Assembly: GCA_013360285.1 (NCBI GenBank)
Contig: JABWCM010000020.1
Location: 1-39,138 of the forward strand
Length of the DNA: 39,138 nucleotides
Source of the DNA: Myxococcales bacterium
GTDB lineage: Bacteria; Myxococcota_A; UBA9042; JABWCM01
Direction of reading: 5' to 3'
Shown: positions 9,123 to 18,460 of the stretch, one piece after another
How the letters are laid out: every line of letters begins with the position of its first letter
Numbering within the stretch: position 1 is the stretch's first letter
Program-made: the position numbers and the translations under genes
Notes under the pieces: generated by a model
Seen by the model: only the letters and a program-made list of their open reading frames with translations
Told to the model about the DNA's origin: nothing
Databases searched by the model: none

Positions 9123-10493
9123 ATGCTCGAAATCATCAAATCAGATACCCATTATGACTTTATGGGTAAGAAGAAAACGTTCTTCGCCATATCCCTTGTG
9201 ATGATCTTTGTTTCCATCGTGTCGCTTGCGGTAATGGGTCTCAATCTCGGCATCGATTTCCGGGGCGGAACCAAGCTGATACTGGCCTACAAGGCAGACG
9301 CAGTTGTAGATCGAGGCGAAATTCAAAAAGCCATCCAAGAGTTTGTGGCGAAAACCACAGGTGCCACCGACATTCAAGTCGATGTCCAGGATTTTGATAC
9401 TGGCGCCGACTCTTCGGACTTAAAGCGGTTTGTCATCTATACGCAGGTAGTATCGCTGATTTCGCCGGAAAAACGAACCGCCAATGCGGAAGCCCTTAAA
9501 CAAGGCCTTGGCGAGGGCGTGAGAGTCGAGGCGGTAGAAGAGGGTGAAGATAAATACTTCATCAGCTTTGCCGATCGGGCCAATGTTACCGATCGTACCA
9601 CAAAAATCCGTGAGTTGTTTACTTCTTTGGGCTATTCCGACGTGGTTGTTGAAAGCGAGGAAGGCCGACGCCTAGACATGGAATATTACAAAACCATTAA
9701 CCTGGCGGAGGCAGAGATTACGACCGACGGAGGACCGTCTCCCTTCGATAAATCCAAAGAAGAGTTCTTAGCTGAAAAAGAGGCAAAGCTGGCTCAGGCC
9801 CAGGACAAAGAATTTACCGCTACCGTCGAGGAACTAAAACTTGAAGTGGAAAAAGCGATGTCGGAGAAATTCGGCGATTCGTTTTTGTCCGTGGAATCGT
9901 CCACGTCGGTCAGCGCAACCGTGGGGGAAGATTTGTTAAATACCGGCCTCATCGCGATGTTGTATGCGTTGATTGGTATTTTGGCCTACATCGCGTTGCG
10001 GTTTGACTTCAAATATAGCCCCGGAGCTGTCTTGGCCCTGATCCATGACACGATCATCACAATTGGTGTGTTTTCACTGTTTCAGGTGCAATTCAGCCAG
10101 CCGATCATCGCCGCTTTGTTGACCGTGATTGGGTACAGTTTGAATGACACCATTGTTGTGTACGACCGAATTCGGGAAAACATCACAAAATTTCGAAGCA
10201 AATCCCTTGTTGATGTCATCAACATGAGCGTCAACGAAACATTGTCTCGAACGTTGCTGACCTCGGGTACGACTTTGCTGGTGGTCATTTCAATCTTGCT
10301 GTTGGGTGGCGGATTGATTCAGGATTTTGCGCTGGCGTTGTTTGTGGGTATTACCGTCGGTACCTATTCGTCGATCTTTGTTGCAAGTCCCATTATTGTC
10401 TACCTCGACGACTACTTCAAACGCCGAGCTGCTGCCGCGAAGGAAAAGGACTCCGCTGCCACGTCGGTCGCACCGCAGACCACAACAAAATGA
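9123..10493 (+). CDS. secF: Protein translocase subunit SecF with enlarged periplasmic domain
   Basis: SecF pairs with SecD to power late steps of Sec export. Start ATG 9123 (MLEIIKSDTHYDFMG) gives 456 residues; the open frame extends upstream into the secD tail but those 43 codons do not fit the family. Hallmarks are GIDFRGGT after the first span, SATVGEDLLNTGLIAM at the second, RFDFKYSPGAVLALIHD and GYSLNDTIVVYDRIREN. The periplasmic region between span 1 and span 2 is about 220 residues, compared with roughly 95 in E. coli. The extra part includes a highly charged helical stretch (FDKSKEEFLAEKEAKLAQAQ and following). The tail is Ala/Lys/Thr rich. AGG precedes the start at suitable distance. 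Confidence 0.94.
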   Translation: MLEIIKSDTHYDFMGKKKTFFAISLVMIFVSIVSLAVMGLNLGIDFRGGTKLILAYKADAVVDRGEIQKAIQEFVAKTTGATDIQVDVQDFDTGADSSDLKRFVIYTQVVSLISPEKRTANAEALKQGLGEGVRVEAVEEGEDKYFISFADRANVTDRTTKIRELFTSLGYSDVVVESEEGRRLDMEYYKTINLAEAEITTDGGPSPFDKSKEEFLAEKEAKLAQAQDKEFTATVEELKLEVEKAMSEKFGDSFLSVESSTSVSATVGEDLLNTGLIAMLYALIGILAYIALRFDFKYSPGAVLALIHDTIITIGVFSLFQVQFSQPIIAALLTVIGYSLNDTIVVYDRIRENITKFRSKSLVDVINMSVNETLSRTLLTSGTTLLVVISILLLGGGLIQDFALALFVGITVGTYSSIFVASPIIVYLDDYFKRRAAAAKEKDSAATSVAPQTTTK

Positions 10494-10587
10494 GCCATTA
10501 GGTTTGATTTCTGGTCGCTTAACGGCTAATCGTAATAAGATAAGTTTCTCGCTTGAACCCCTTTAAACCAGTCGATCGGCGCATCGC

Positions 10588-11040
10588 ATGTCGTTCCGCT
10601 TAAAATTACCGCAACGTATTTTTGACCGGACCAACGCGAAGTTCTGTGCGCTGTTCATCGCAGTCATGTTGCCGATGTTCGCGTGTTCCGACGAAGAATT
10701 GGTAACGGTATCACGTTGTTACCCTGCCGATGCGTGCGGAGGGGTTCAATATGGAGCCCAACCACTCGTGTTTACTGCTATCGGCGGCGACGTTCAGCGT
10801 GGTCAAGAGATTTATCAGTCGCAGTGCGCATCCTGCCACGGTGCTGGTGGTCAAGGGAACGGGCAGTTAGGCCAAGGCAATTTTGCCGATCCGCTATGGC
10901 AAACACGGTTTACAGACAACCAGATTCGGCTCACTGTCCGACAGGGGCGAGGTATGGCAATGCCTGCGATGCCAATGCCGGACAACGCCATGAAAGATTT
11001 GGTTGCGTATTTGCGCACCCTTGCGCCGCGTACAAACTAA
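10588..11040 (+). CDS. c-type cytochrome lipoprotein
   Basis: A 150-residue exported class I cytochrome c. An N-terminal hydrophobic segment ends in LPMFAC (Cys33), a lipobox, so it is probably membrane-anchored in the periplasm. The heme-binding motif is CASCH (C80, C83, H84), followed by GAGGQGNG. The distal Met ligand is one of those in MAMPAMPMPD (residues 123-131), and a terminal helix MKDLVAYLRTLAP closes the fold. It resembles small electron carriers of the cytochrome c551/cbb3-type CccA group. No oxidase or reductase gene lies nearby, so its partner is unknown. It follows secF after 94 bp and may share its transcript. Confidence 0.88.
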   Translation: MSFRLKLPQRIFDRTNAKFCALFIAVMLPMFACSDEELVTVSRCYPADACGGVQYGAQPLVFTAIGGDVQRGQEIYQSQCASCHGAGGQGNGQLGQGNFADPLWQTRFTDNQIRLTVRQGRGMAMPAMPMPDNAMKDLVAYLRTLAPRTN

Positions 11041-11227
11041 CCCGCATATCTTACCATCTTTCGGCGGCGAGGGCCGATCCTCTCGTCAATTCTGGTTGGT
11101 TTTGCTCTCGCGGGCGTGTTTGGGAGGCTGCTAACTCACATCCCCCAATACGCTTTGCGGGACTTGGGACCGATTTCGGTGAACATCGTCTGGGACCTCC
11201 CACGAGCTGCATCCTAAGGATCTATCC

Positions 11228-11857
11228 GTGACTACGGTACTTGTAACGGGATTTGAGCCTTTCGGACGTTGGACAAAGAACCCGTCGGGCGACCTGGCAG
11301 TCGGGTTACCGATTATGTTGAAACACCATCCGTTTACGACACATGGTGAGGTTCTGCCGGTTTCTTGGACTGATGCCGTTCCAAAACTTCGTGCCGCAGT
11401 GTTTTCTTACCAGCCTGACATTCTGGTGTTGCTTGGGGTAGCCTCGTCTGCCGAAATCAGGATCGAGGTCATGGCCAAAAATGTTGCTGCACCGTTGCCA
11501 GACAATGCCGGAAAATATCCTCAAAACCATGGCCTCTATCGGATTGATGGCGAAAAGCCGGTGGCGTTGTTTACAAAGTTACCGCTTGAAAGCCTTATCT
11601 ACGCCCCATCCGCGGCGGAAAAAACGCCGATGCGCCAACCACCCATTTCCAGTATTCCGTCGTTTGATGCCGGTGCTTATCTCTGTAACTTTGTTTTTTT
11701 CCACGCGTTAAGTGAGTTTCCAGATATCTCGAGTTGTGGATTTATCCATGTTCCGCCCTATGCCGAAGAAAACCCGACGATGGGTGCAGACCCGGGAGCA
11801 CTACAAGAAGCCATTGCCGGCCACATTGTTACCATTGTTGAGGCATTTGAATCGTAA
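11228..11857 (+). CDS. Pyroglutamyl-peptidase I family protein (peptidase C15)
   Basis: Peptidase C15 enzymes remove N-terminal pyroglutamate from peptides in the cytoplasm. The 209-residue protein opens with VLVTGFEPFGRWTKNPSG, the family signature. The catalytic triad appears complete: E80 in RIEVMAKN, C153 in GAYLCNF and H174 in GFIHVPP. The segment between E80 and C153 is somewhat longer and more divergent than in E. coli Pcp, and the usual GG(R) loop after LGVA is missing, so substrate preference could differ. The start is GTG at 11228 with AAGGAT 6 nt upstream. The gene ends 30 bp before the convergent YkgJ-like gene. Confidence 0.82.
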   Translation: MTTVLVTGFEPFGRWTKNPSGDLAVGLPIMLKHHPFTTHGEVLPVSWTDAVPKLRAAVFSYQPDILVLLGVASSAEIRIEVMAKNVAAPLPDNAGKYPQNHGLYRIDGEKPVALFTKLPLESLIYAPSAAEKTPMRQPPISSIPSFDAGAYLCNFVFFHALSEFPDISSCGFIHVPPYAEENPTMGADPGALQEAIAGHIVTIVEAFES

Positions 11858-11887
11858 GCCACGTGCCGGGTGCTGAGTTGGCCTACA

Positions 11888-12559
11888 TTACTCAACCGTC
11901 GTTAGTCGCGCCGCCAACACATCCCGCATCGCCAACCGTGCGGTTGGAACTTCGCCGGATTGGGCTGCAAGGTGCTGAATGACTCCCAGGATCTGATTGA
12001 TCCGATCGATGTCGAGCACAAAGTCTCCCGGGATGTTGTTAAGATTGCCGCCACCGGAAAAATTCAGCGGACACACATCTCTTACCACACGACCTGTGTT
12101 GTCGGTCACGTGGATCGGCACCCCGTGGGATCGGCAAATCGTGGGTCGGTCGTCGTAAATGATGCACAGGTCGTCTTCCAATAACGGGCAGACATCCGGG
12201 GTCAACTTTTGTGTTAACCTATTCCGTAACCGCATCCGTGTGTCGTTATCCAGTCGGTCCACCGCAGAAACGACCCGCGCCATTTCCACACCGGTTAACG
12301 ACAATGACTGATGGCAACAACCACTGCATTGACGGCGACAGGACATTTCATCGGGGTACTTGTCGAGAACGCGGACAAAAAATTGATCAATTTTTGTATG
12401 AAGATTGGTCAGGTTGGCAACAGTGACAGCACCTGGTTGAAATAACCATGGTGTACGGGGGACTTCATCGCTCTGAGGCTGGGCAAAAACATGGACGTGA
12501 CCCAAGTCAGCCGATTTTGCGCCCCATTGGTTTTGAAAAAGTTGAGGAATATCGGGCAT
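11888..12559 (-). CDS. YkgJ family cysteine-cluster protein
   Basis: A 223-residue protein with the cysteine-cluster pattern of the YkgJ (UPF0153) family: CRRQCSGCCHQSLSL, then CPLLEDDLCIIYDDRP with ICRSHG and a final DVCPLNF. In this family the cysteines are thought to bind a zinc or iron ion; the function is unknown. I set the start at ATG 12559 (MPDIPQLF), which has AAAGG upstream; longer versions would run back into ilvE. It is last in a minus-strand run glnE-ilvE-this gene, with 67 bp between ilvE and this start. No signal peptide, so cytoplasmic. Confidence 0.8.
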   Translation of the reverse strand: MPDIPQLFQNQWGAKSADLGHVHVFAQPQSDEVPRTPWLFQPGAVTVANLTNLHTKIDQFFVRVLDKYPDEMSCRRQCSGCCHQSLSLTGVEMARVVSAVDRLDNDTRMRLRNRLTQKLTPDVCPLLEDDLCIIYDDRPTICRSHGVPIHVTDNTGRVVRDVCPLNFSGGGNLNNIPGDFVLDIDRINQILGVIQHLAAQSGEVPTARLAMRDVLAARLTTVE

Positions 12560-12626
12560 ATTGCGAAACCTTTTGCGGAGGCAATGGGGCCAAGAGTGGC
12601 CGGACTTGGGGCACGTAGCTATTTTT

Positions 12627-13562
12627 TCACAGCCTCTCCGGTTCATAAACCGTGACCCAATCGCGGTGATTGGCGTCTTCACCGCGCACTGCCGCAAAAT
12701 AACGGGTTTGTATCGCCTCGCATACGGGCCCACGGCGGCCTAGGCCAACTTTTCGGCCGTCTACTTCACTTACCGGCGTCACTTCAGCCGCAGTTCCCGT
12801 CAAAAAGATTTCGTCGGCCATATACATCAAATCTCTCGGAAATCGTTGCTCGACTACGGCCAATCCCATTTCTTTTGCCAAAGTCAACACGGAGTCCCGC
12901 GTGACTCCGGCGAGAATTGGCGCTGCCATTTCCGGTGTTTGCAAGACGTTCTTGGTCACGAGAAAGATATTTTCCCCACTGGCTTCGCTTACATAACCGT
13001 CGGTATCCAGGAGAATTGCTTCTTTATATCCATCACGCATTGCTTCTCGTTTCGCCAAAACGCTGTTCACATAGTGTCCGCAAATTTTTCCCTTTGCCAG
13101 CATTGAGTTTGGGTGATTGCGTACGAATGAACTTGTTTTTACCCGAATTCCGTTGATCAGTCCTTCATCTCCCAGATATGCACCCCATTTCCACGTTGCA
13201 ACAATGACATGAATTGGATTATCAATCGCAAACAATCCCATTGCGCCGTCGCCGATATAAACCAGAGGTCGAACATAACCATCTTCCAGTCTATTGACCG
13301 CCAGTGTTTCCAGGCACGCCGTTTCTATCTCTTCTGGAGTGTAAGGAACCGTAATTCCCACAAACTTACAGGACATAAACAGGCGGTCGATATGTTCCCG
13401 CAACCGGAAAACCCCGGATCGCCCGTCGGTAAGTTTGTACGCACGGATGCCCTCAAACGCCCCCAGTCCATAATGCAACGTGTGGGTCATCACATGAACG
13501 GTGGCTTTGTCCCAAGGCACCATTTTTCCGTCCATCCAGATAAAGTCAGCTTTTGGATTCAT
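12627..13562 (-). CDS. ilvE: Branched-chain amino acid aminotransferase
   Basis: IlvE makes valine, leucine and isoleucine from their 2-oxo acids using glutamate and pyridoxal phosphate. The 311-residue protein is a full-length fold-IV enzyme. It shows THTLHYGLGAFEGIRAY, the PLP lysine K159 in LAKGKICGHY, the Glu of YVSEASGENIF, and DEIFLTGTAAEVTPV. The C-terminal YEPERL replaces the E. coli tail. ATG 13562 has GAGAG 5 nt upstream; a GTG immediately before it (13565) is also possible. The start lies inside the 3' end of glnE (17-nt overlap), which implies translational coupling of amino-group metabolism genes. Confidence 0.95.
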   Translation of the reverse strand: MNPKADFIWMDGKMVPWDKATVHVMTHTLHYGLGAFEGIRAYKLTDGRSGVFRLREHIDRLFMSCKFVGITVPYTPEEIETACLETLAVNRLEDGYVRPLVYIGDGAMGLFAIDNPIHVIVATWKWGAYLGDEGLINGIRVKTSSFVRNHPNSMLAKGKICGHYVNSVLAKREAMRDGYKEAILLDTDGYVSEASGENIFLVTKNVLQTPEMAAPILAGVTRDSVLTLAKEMGLAVVEQRFPRDLMYMADEIFLTGTAAEVTPVSEVDGRKVGLGRRGPVCEAIQTRYFAAVRGEDANHRDWVTVYEPERL

Positions 13563-16500
13563 CACATCTCTCTATAAAGTGAGCACTGTAAAGGGCATGC
13601 ACCGCGTCCGCGTGGCGATTATAGTGGACGACAAGCTGCTCGGCCGCGGTTCTCCCGGGCACCTGTCCATATCCCATCTGCCGCGCCAGTTGGTCTACCT
13701 CTGGGGTGGATATAAAAAATTCGTCCGCCGACCTGTCCCGCTGAAGGCGAATCCGATTTTCCAACCGCCGGTAAAACCGCCATGCGTCCGTCAACACCTG
13801 ACAGTCCATGGGAGCCAAACAAGATTTGGAACCCAGCCACCACAACAGTTGAAGCATGGTGCCATGCCGCAGCTCCGGGTGGGAATACCCCAACTGAAGT
13901 TGGTACAGTTGTACAATAAACTCAATCTCCACAAGCCCCCCGCGCCCAAATTTTAGGTTGTAGACCTTCGCATTTTCATGCGCAACCTCGTCCAACAGAC
14001 GCCGACGAAGCCGGTGCATCTGTACCGCCAAGTCCGCCGGCGGTACCGCCTGAAATACCACGGACGTAACGGTCGATTCCAGACTTGTGATGCAGGTTTT
14101 GTCACCGGCAACAAACCGCGCCTTCAACAGTGCTTGTTTTTCCCACCAATCCGACCGATTGGAATCGCGGTGGTACCGCAAAAACGCCGGCACAGACGAA
14201 ACGAGTGCACCATGACCTCCATCGGGACGTAGCCGCGTGTCTACACTGTACAAGGTGCCCTCTGCCAACATGCAAGTCATATGCGTAATAAACGTTTGTG
14301 CTAGTCGCGCCATAATTTGCTGGCGCTCAACCGAGCCGTCGTCTTCAGCGGTATCCGAATACAAAAACAACACATCCAAATCGGACCCAAAACCCATTTC
14401 CCGTGTTCCCCAACGTCCCAACGCAAACACAGCAAGTGGTGCGCCGACCAGTCGCCCCCGGTTTCTCAACTCAGCGGTTGCACATTCGAGCACTGCGGCA
14501 ACCAACACGTCTGCCAAATCCGATAGTTGTTCACCAACTTCCGTAATCGAAAGGTCTCCCGCCAGATCCAAAAGAGCGATCCGCACCATTTCTTCCGTTT
14601 GAACCCTTCGACACAAATTCAGTTTGGACTCCAGATCATCCGACAACATCAGAACAGCGGCCAATTCCGTCTCCAGGACGGTTTTGGTCTTCGTGCGTTG
14701 ACCACGTCCTTGGAAAACCAACGAGTCCACGAGGTATGGGCGTCGAGCTACCGCGCGCGCCAAAAAAGCGCTTGATGCAAACAGCGTTAAGAGCAGCCGG
14801 CGTGCGGGTTCGACCCGTTGTAAAATGTCGTAAATGGCCGTGTTCTCGCGCAAATTCCAAACAAAGTTGCGAAGGTGTCTGAGTGCTACCACCGGCTGTG
14901 GACACAGCCCAGCTTCCCGCACCCAATCTCGGCAAAGCGGCTCAAATCGCGACGCATGCCGTGGGTGAAACGGCGTTGTGGGTCGGCGTTGCAACGATTT
15001 GATTACCTCCAAAGGTTCATAATTGCTCCGATCATCGAGTGGCTCGCCGTAGCCCAACGCCACCATTGCATCGGTCCGCTGACGGTCGTCGTGTTCCGTC
15101 GACAAGACGACGCTAACTAAATAGTTGTTGTCACTATCTACGTCTTGCTGCGCATTATCTGGTCCATTTTCCACAATCAGTAGTTGCTCAAATGTGGTCG
15201 CCACAGCTCGCCGTGGTGTATCCAGCATCCGCGTCAACCCTGCTGCTGTATCGTTTTCGGTTCCAGTCACCCCCAACGACCTTGCCAAGGCATCGATAGC
15301 GGCGGGTGTTGTGGGCAAGCTGTGTGTCTGGCGTTCCTCGGCGATCTGGATACGGTGCTCCACCCGTCGAAACAAAAGATACGCGTCTCGCAGCACTTCT
15401 CCTGTTTTGGCGGGTACCAGTCCAGCATATACGAGTTTTTCCAATGCTTTTACCGTGGATGGCTCCCGCAAAACCGGCATTTTTCCACCGTAAATAAGCT
15501 GAAACGCGTTGGCAAAAAACTCGATTTCACGGATTCCCCCTTCTCCTAATTTAACATCCCAAGCTTTCGGGATCGTTCCCTCCGCGTGGCGCCGGCGCGC
15601 TCGATCATTGATTTGTGTTTTGATCCGGCGAATATCGTCGATCGCCTTATTATCCAATGTTTTTCGCCAAATAAATGGACTTAATGAACCGATGAGCTCC
15701 ACTCCTAGGTCCAAATCTCCCGCGACCGGCCGAGCCCGGACCCAGGCCACACGTTCCCACGGATGACCCCACGATTCGTAGTAGGTCTCTGCAGCCGCGA
15801 CCGAGTTGCAGATTGGCCCAAACTTACCTTCCGGACGTAGGCCCAAATCCACCCGAAAACAAAATCCATCCTCGGTGACCCTAGATATCGACTTCGATAC
15901 CAACTCACTTAATCGCGAAAACCAACGGTGGAGGTCCACGGTGTCTGACCTATCGGAGTCCATGGGCTCCGCTTCATCGTCGGCCTCGTAAAAATAGATC
16001 AGGTCGATGTCCGAAGAATAATTCAGTTCACGTCCCCCTAACTTACCCATTCCCATCACCACAAACCGGCACTCACGATCCGGAAACGCGGCAAGGCGCG
16101 GGGCGCCCAACGACAGCGTCAACTGCCGTCGCCAAAACTGAACGGTTACTTCCAGGCAGATTTCCGCAAGAAACGACAGTTCCAAGGCGGTTTCCCGAAC
16201 ATCTTCGCCTCTCAATTCTCTGGCAGCAATGCGTAACATTTCTTTGTTACGAAATCGGCGCAACTCCTTGTCAAACACATCCGGGTCCCCCACGTTCGCC
16301 AGACGAGCCTGTGCTTCGACCATCCACATCGTGCGTTTCTTGGGGCGCTCAAGATATTTGTCCCGAACCAGCGAAATCGCCAACTCCGGCTGTCGTAACA
16401 ACGTTCTGGCTAGAACTGGGCTGTGAGTTAACACTGGCGCAAGCTCATTTAACGCCAGCGACTCCAAGTCTATACCAACTTGCCGACAGCCATCCAAAAA

Positions 16501-16704
16501 CCTGACCAACGGCGGCAGCAATCGATCCGGATCCCAAAAATGGTTCATCAATGACTCAACCTGGAGCCGCAGTGTTTCGGATAACGACAACCGAACCAAC
16601 GCATCCAGATGATGTTTGGCGTGCTGTGGCGACCGGATTTTGGTTTGGACCATCCAGGCCCAAAGCTCAGCTTCTTCTTTTGTTTCCCAAAATGATTCAC
16701 TCAC
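13546..16704 (-). CDS. glnE: Bifunctional glutamine synthetase adenylyltransferase/deadenylase
   Basis: GlnE attaches AMP to and removes it from glutamine synthetase in response to PII and glutamine, and so controls ammonia assimilation. The 1052-residue protein (E. coli 946) contains two nucleotidyltransferase halves. The first has GMGKLGGRELNYSSDIDLIY (about residues 216-235) with the metal-binding DID. The second has ALGRWGTREMGFGSDLDVLF (about 758-777) with DLD. Both halves keep the downstream helical parts, for example GEGGIREIEFFANAFQLIYG in the first and GRGGLVEIEFIVQLYQLQLG in the second. Start ATG 16704. It is the first gene of the minus-strand run and is divergent from glmU. glnA and glnB are not in this window. 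Confidence 0.95.
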   Translation of the reverse strand: MSESFWETKEEAELWAWMVQTKIRSPQHAKHHLDALVRLSLSETLRLQVESLMNHFWDPDRLLPPLVRFLDGCRQVGIDLESLALNELAPVLTHSPVLARTLLRQPELAISLVRDKYLERPKKRTMWMVEAQARLANVGDPDVFDKELRRFRNKEMLRIAARELRGEDVRETALELSFLAEICLEVTVQFWRRQLTLSLGAPRLAAFPDRECRFVVMGMGKLGGRELNYSSDIDLIYFYEADDEAEPMDSDRSDTVDLHRWFSRLSELVSKSISRVTEDGFCFRVDLGLRPEGKFGPICNSVAAAETYYESWGHPWERVAWVRARPVAGDLDLGVELIGSLSPFIWRKTLDNKAIDDIRRIKTQINDRARRRHAEGTIPKAWDVKLGEGGIREIEFFANAFQLIYGGKMPVLREPSTVKALEKLVYAGLVPAKTGEVLRDAYLLFRRVEHRIQIAEERQTHSLPTTPAAIDALARSLGVTGTENDTAAGLTRMLDTPRRAVATTFEQLLIVENGPDNAQQDVDSDNNYLVSVVLSTEHDDRQRTDAMVALGYGEPLDDRSNYEPLEVIKSLQRRPTTPFHPRHASRFEPLCRDWVREAGLCPQPVVALRHLRNFVWNLRENTAIYDILQRVEPARRLLLTLFASSAFLARAVARRPYLVDSLVFQGRGQRTKTKTVLETELAAVLMLSDDLESKLNLCRRVQTEEMVRIALLDLAGDLSITEVGEQLSDLADVLVAAVLECATAELRNRGRLVGAPLAVFALGRWGTREMGFGSDLDVLFLYSDTAEDDGSVERQQIMARLAQTFITHMTCMLAEGTLYSVDTRLRPDGGHGALVSSVPAFLRYHRDSNRSDWWEKQALLKARFVAGDKTCITSLESTVTSVVFQAVPPADLAVQMHRLRRRLLDEVAHENAKVYNLKFGRGGLVEIEFIVQLYQLQLGYSHPELRHGTMLQLLWWLGSKSCLAPMDCQVLTDAWRFYRRLENRIRLQRDRSADEFFISTPEVDQLARQMGYGQVPGRTAAEQLVVHYNRHADAVHALYSAHFIERCDESKS

Positions 16705-16722
16705 AGCATTGTTCTCCGGCCG

Positions 16723-16752
16723 TTGACGCCTCCGCTGTTACAAGAATACCAT
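16723..16752 (+). promoter_or_regulatory. Candidate glmU promoter
   Basis: TTGACG (16723-16728) and TACCAT (16747-16752) are 18 bp apart in the 164-bp region between the divergent glnE and glmU genes. It would give a glmU leader of about 110 nt that contains the inverted repeat at 16774-16812. Confidence 0.3.
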
Positions 16753-16773
16753 GCGCTCGCGGTACACCACAGC

Positions 16774-16812
16774 GTTCTCGCCCATCAGCTTTTGGGAAGT
16801 ACGAGCGAGAAC
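16774..16812. promoter_or_regulatory. 8-bp perfect inverted repeat in the glmU leader
   Basis: GTTCTCGC (16774-16781) and GCGAGAAC (16805-16812) are exact inverted copies separated by 23 bp. In RNA they would form a hairpin 57 nt before the glmU start; in DNA they could be an operator serving glnE or glmU. No T-run follows, so it is not a terminator. Confidence 0.35.
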
Positions 16813-16868
16813 CGTCGAAAAATATGCCGCATCCCAACGTTGTTTTTCAAAACTCCAAGGGTGAAACC

Positions 16869-18254
16869 ATGTTGCAAGATACAATCGCTATTGTGTTGGC
16901 CGCGGGCGCGGGAACACGAATGAAAAGTGCTGTTGCCAAACCGCTTCATCCCATTCTTGGTTTGCCCCTGAGTGTTTATCCCGCTCTGGCTGCTCTGGAG
17001 GCGGGAGTCCGTCGCATCGTTGTCGTGGTCGGCCACCAACGGGACGAGGTCAAAGCGGCACTTTCGGCGCTGCTGCCTCCAGACCGAGTCGACTTCGCCG
17101 TCCAGGCAGACCCACGCGGCACCGGTGACGCGGTTGTCGCCGCGTCGCCGTATATCCACAATGCCGGTTATGTCCTTATTCTCAACGGTGATGTGCCTGG
17201 TATCGAGACATCTACTCTGACCACCCTCGCTGCAGCCACGCAACAAGCTCAAGCGCTCGTGGGTCTCGTCACTTGTCGGTTGAACCACCCCCGTACTTAT
17301 GGGCGTATCGTCAGAGGCCATGACGGAGCTGTGATACGGATTGTCGAAGACAAAGATGCAACCGAAGAGCAACGGCTTATTCACGAAGTCAATGTGGGCA
17401 TCTACCTGGCTGACAGCACGCACACCTTGGATACCCTACGCCGCACTGGCACCAACAACGCTCAGGGCGAGCTTTATCTTACCGCGATCGTGGATGAAGC
17501 GGCCCGATTAGATCGTCCCCCAGTCACTGTGATGGTACCCGAGGGACTCAACACGTGGGGAATCAATGATCGCAGTGAACTGGCGCGTGTCGAGGATGCT
17601 ATGCGAGCGCGGATCAACGACCACTGGATGCGTTCGGGAGTGACGATGCACAATCCCGCGTCCATTTTTATTGAAACGAACGTCTCGTTGGGAACAGATA
17701 CGGAATTGGGTCCAAATGTACGGCTTGCTGGGCGGACAACGATTGGAAACAATTGCAAAATTGACCAAGGATGTGTCATCACGAACTCGCAGATCGAAGG
17801 TTCCGTTCACGTCAAACCGTATTCGATCATCACCGAGACCCACGTCGGACCCGCGGCGGAAATCGGCCCGTTCGCCCATCTCCGCCCCGGCACGACGCTT
17901 GGAGAACGAACCAAAATTGGTAACTTTGTGGAAACAAAAAAGGCGAAGTTACACACTGGTGCCAAAGCGAATCATCTTGCTTATTTAGGTGACTGCGACA
18001 TCGGCCAAGAAACCAATATCGGCGCCGGGACCATTACCTGCAATTACGACGGCAAACACAAATACCAAACGACCATTGAATCTCACGTATTTATTGGCAG
18101 CGACACCCAACTTGTAGCCCCCGTGCACGTCGGCAAAGGCGCCTACGTGGGTGCCGGTACCACTGTCACCCAGGACGTTCCCGCAGGGGCTCTTGCCATC
18201 AGCCGAACTCCGCAAAAAAATATCGAAGGTTGGGTTGCGCGAAAAAAGGGATAG
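16869..18254 (+). CDS. glmU: Bifunctional GlcN-1-P acetyltransferase / GlcNAc-1-P uridyltransferase
   Basis: GlmU acetylates glucosamine-1-phosphate and couples the product to UTP, giving UDP-GlcNAc for peptidoglycan and lipopolysaccharide. The 461-residue protein (E. coli 456) has an N-terminal pyrophosphorylase domain (LAAGAGTRMKSAVAKPLHP, then ILNGDVP) and a C-terminal left-handed beta-helix of hexapeptide repeats from about residue 255. The acetyltransferase His is H369 in AKANHLAYLGD, followed by NIGAGTITCNYDG. The start is ATG 16869, with AAGGGTG a few nt upstream; the open frame continues 106 codons upstream but this is not coding in glmU relatives and overlaps glnE. glmS follows after 206 bp. 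Confidence 0.96.
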   Translation: MLQDTIAIVLAAGAGTRMKSAVAKPLHPILGLPLSVYPALAALEAGVRRIVVVVGHQRDEVKAALSALLPPDRVDFAVQADPRGTGDAVVAASPYIHNAGYVLILNGDVPGIETSTLTTLAAATQQAQALVGLVTCRLNHPRTYGRIVRGHDGAVIRIVEDKDATEEQRLIHEVNVGIYLADSTHTLDTLRRTGTNNAQGELYLTAIVDEAARLDRPPVTVMVPEGLNTWGINDRSELARVEDAMRARINDHWMRSGVTMHNPASIFIETNVSLGTDTELGPNVRLAGRTTIGNNCKIDQGCVITNSQIEGSVHVKPYSIITETHVGPAAEIGPFAHLRPGTTLGERTKIGNFVETKKAKLHTGAKANHLAYLGDCDIGQETNIGAGTITCNYDGKHKYQTTIESHVFIGSDTQLVAPVHVGKGAYVGAGTTVTQDVPAGALAISRTPQKNIEGWVARKKG

Positions 18255-18460
18255 TAGCCCGACCGGACGGCCGGATCGGTCGCTGCAGGCGTTTGTTGGC
18301 AATGTCGGCAATCCAGCTCTATTACCCCATATCATGCCGGTCTTTACGGAGGTCCGCAGAACCTTTATTGTTGTTTGTCCGCGGCGTTTTTTTGGAAAAC
18401 GGTAAGGACATCTGTTGTTGTGTGTGTTTCGTTTTTTTGGGACGTGAGCAGGTGAGTCTT

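Noticed and set aside
16551-16868. N-terminal extension of glmU by 106 codons
   Set aside because: It overlaps the antisense 5' end of glnE, has no family similarity, and ATG 16869 has its own ribosome-binding site at the conserved GlmU start.
18262-18284. Hairpin CGACCG...CGGTCG after glmU as a terminator or glmS ribozyme element
   Set aside because: No T-run follows, and nothing resembling the glmS ribozyme core was seen; that ribozyme is mainly known from Firmicutes.
18230-18460. N-terminal extension of glmS by 77 codons
   Set aside because: GlmS needs the Cys after Met at the mature N-terminus for catalysis; this matches ATG 18461 only.
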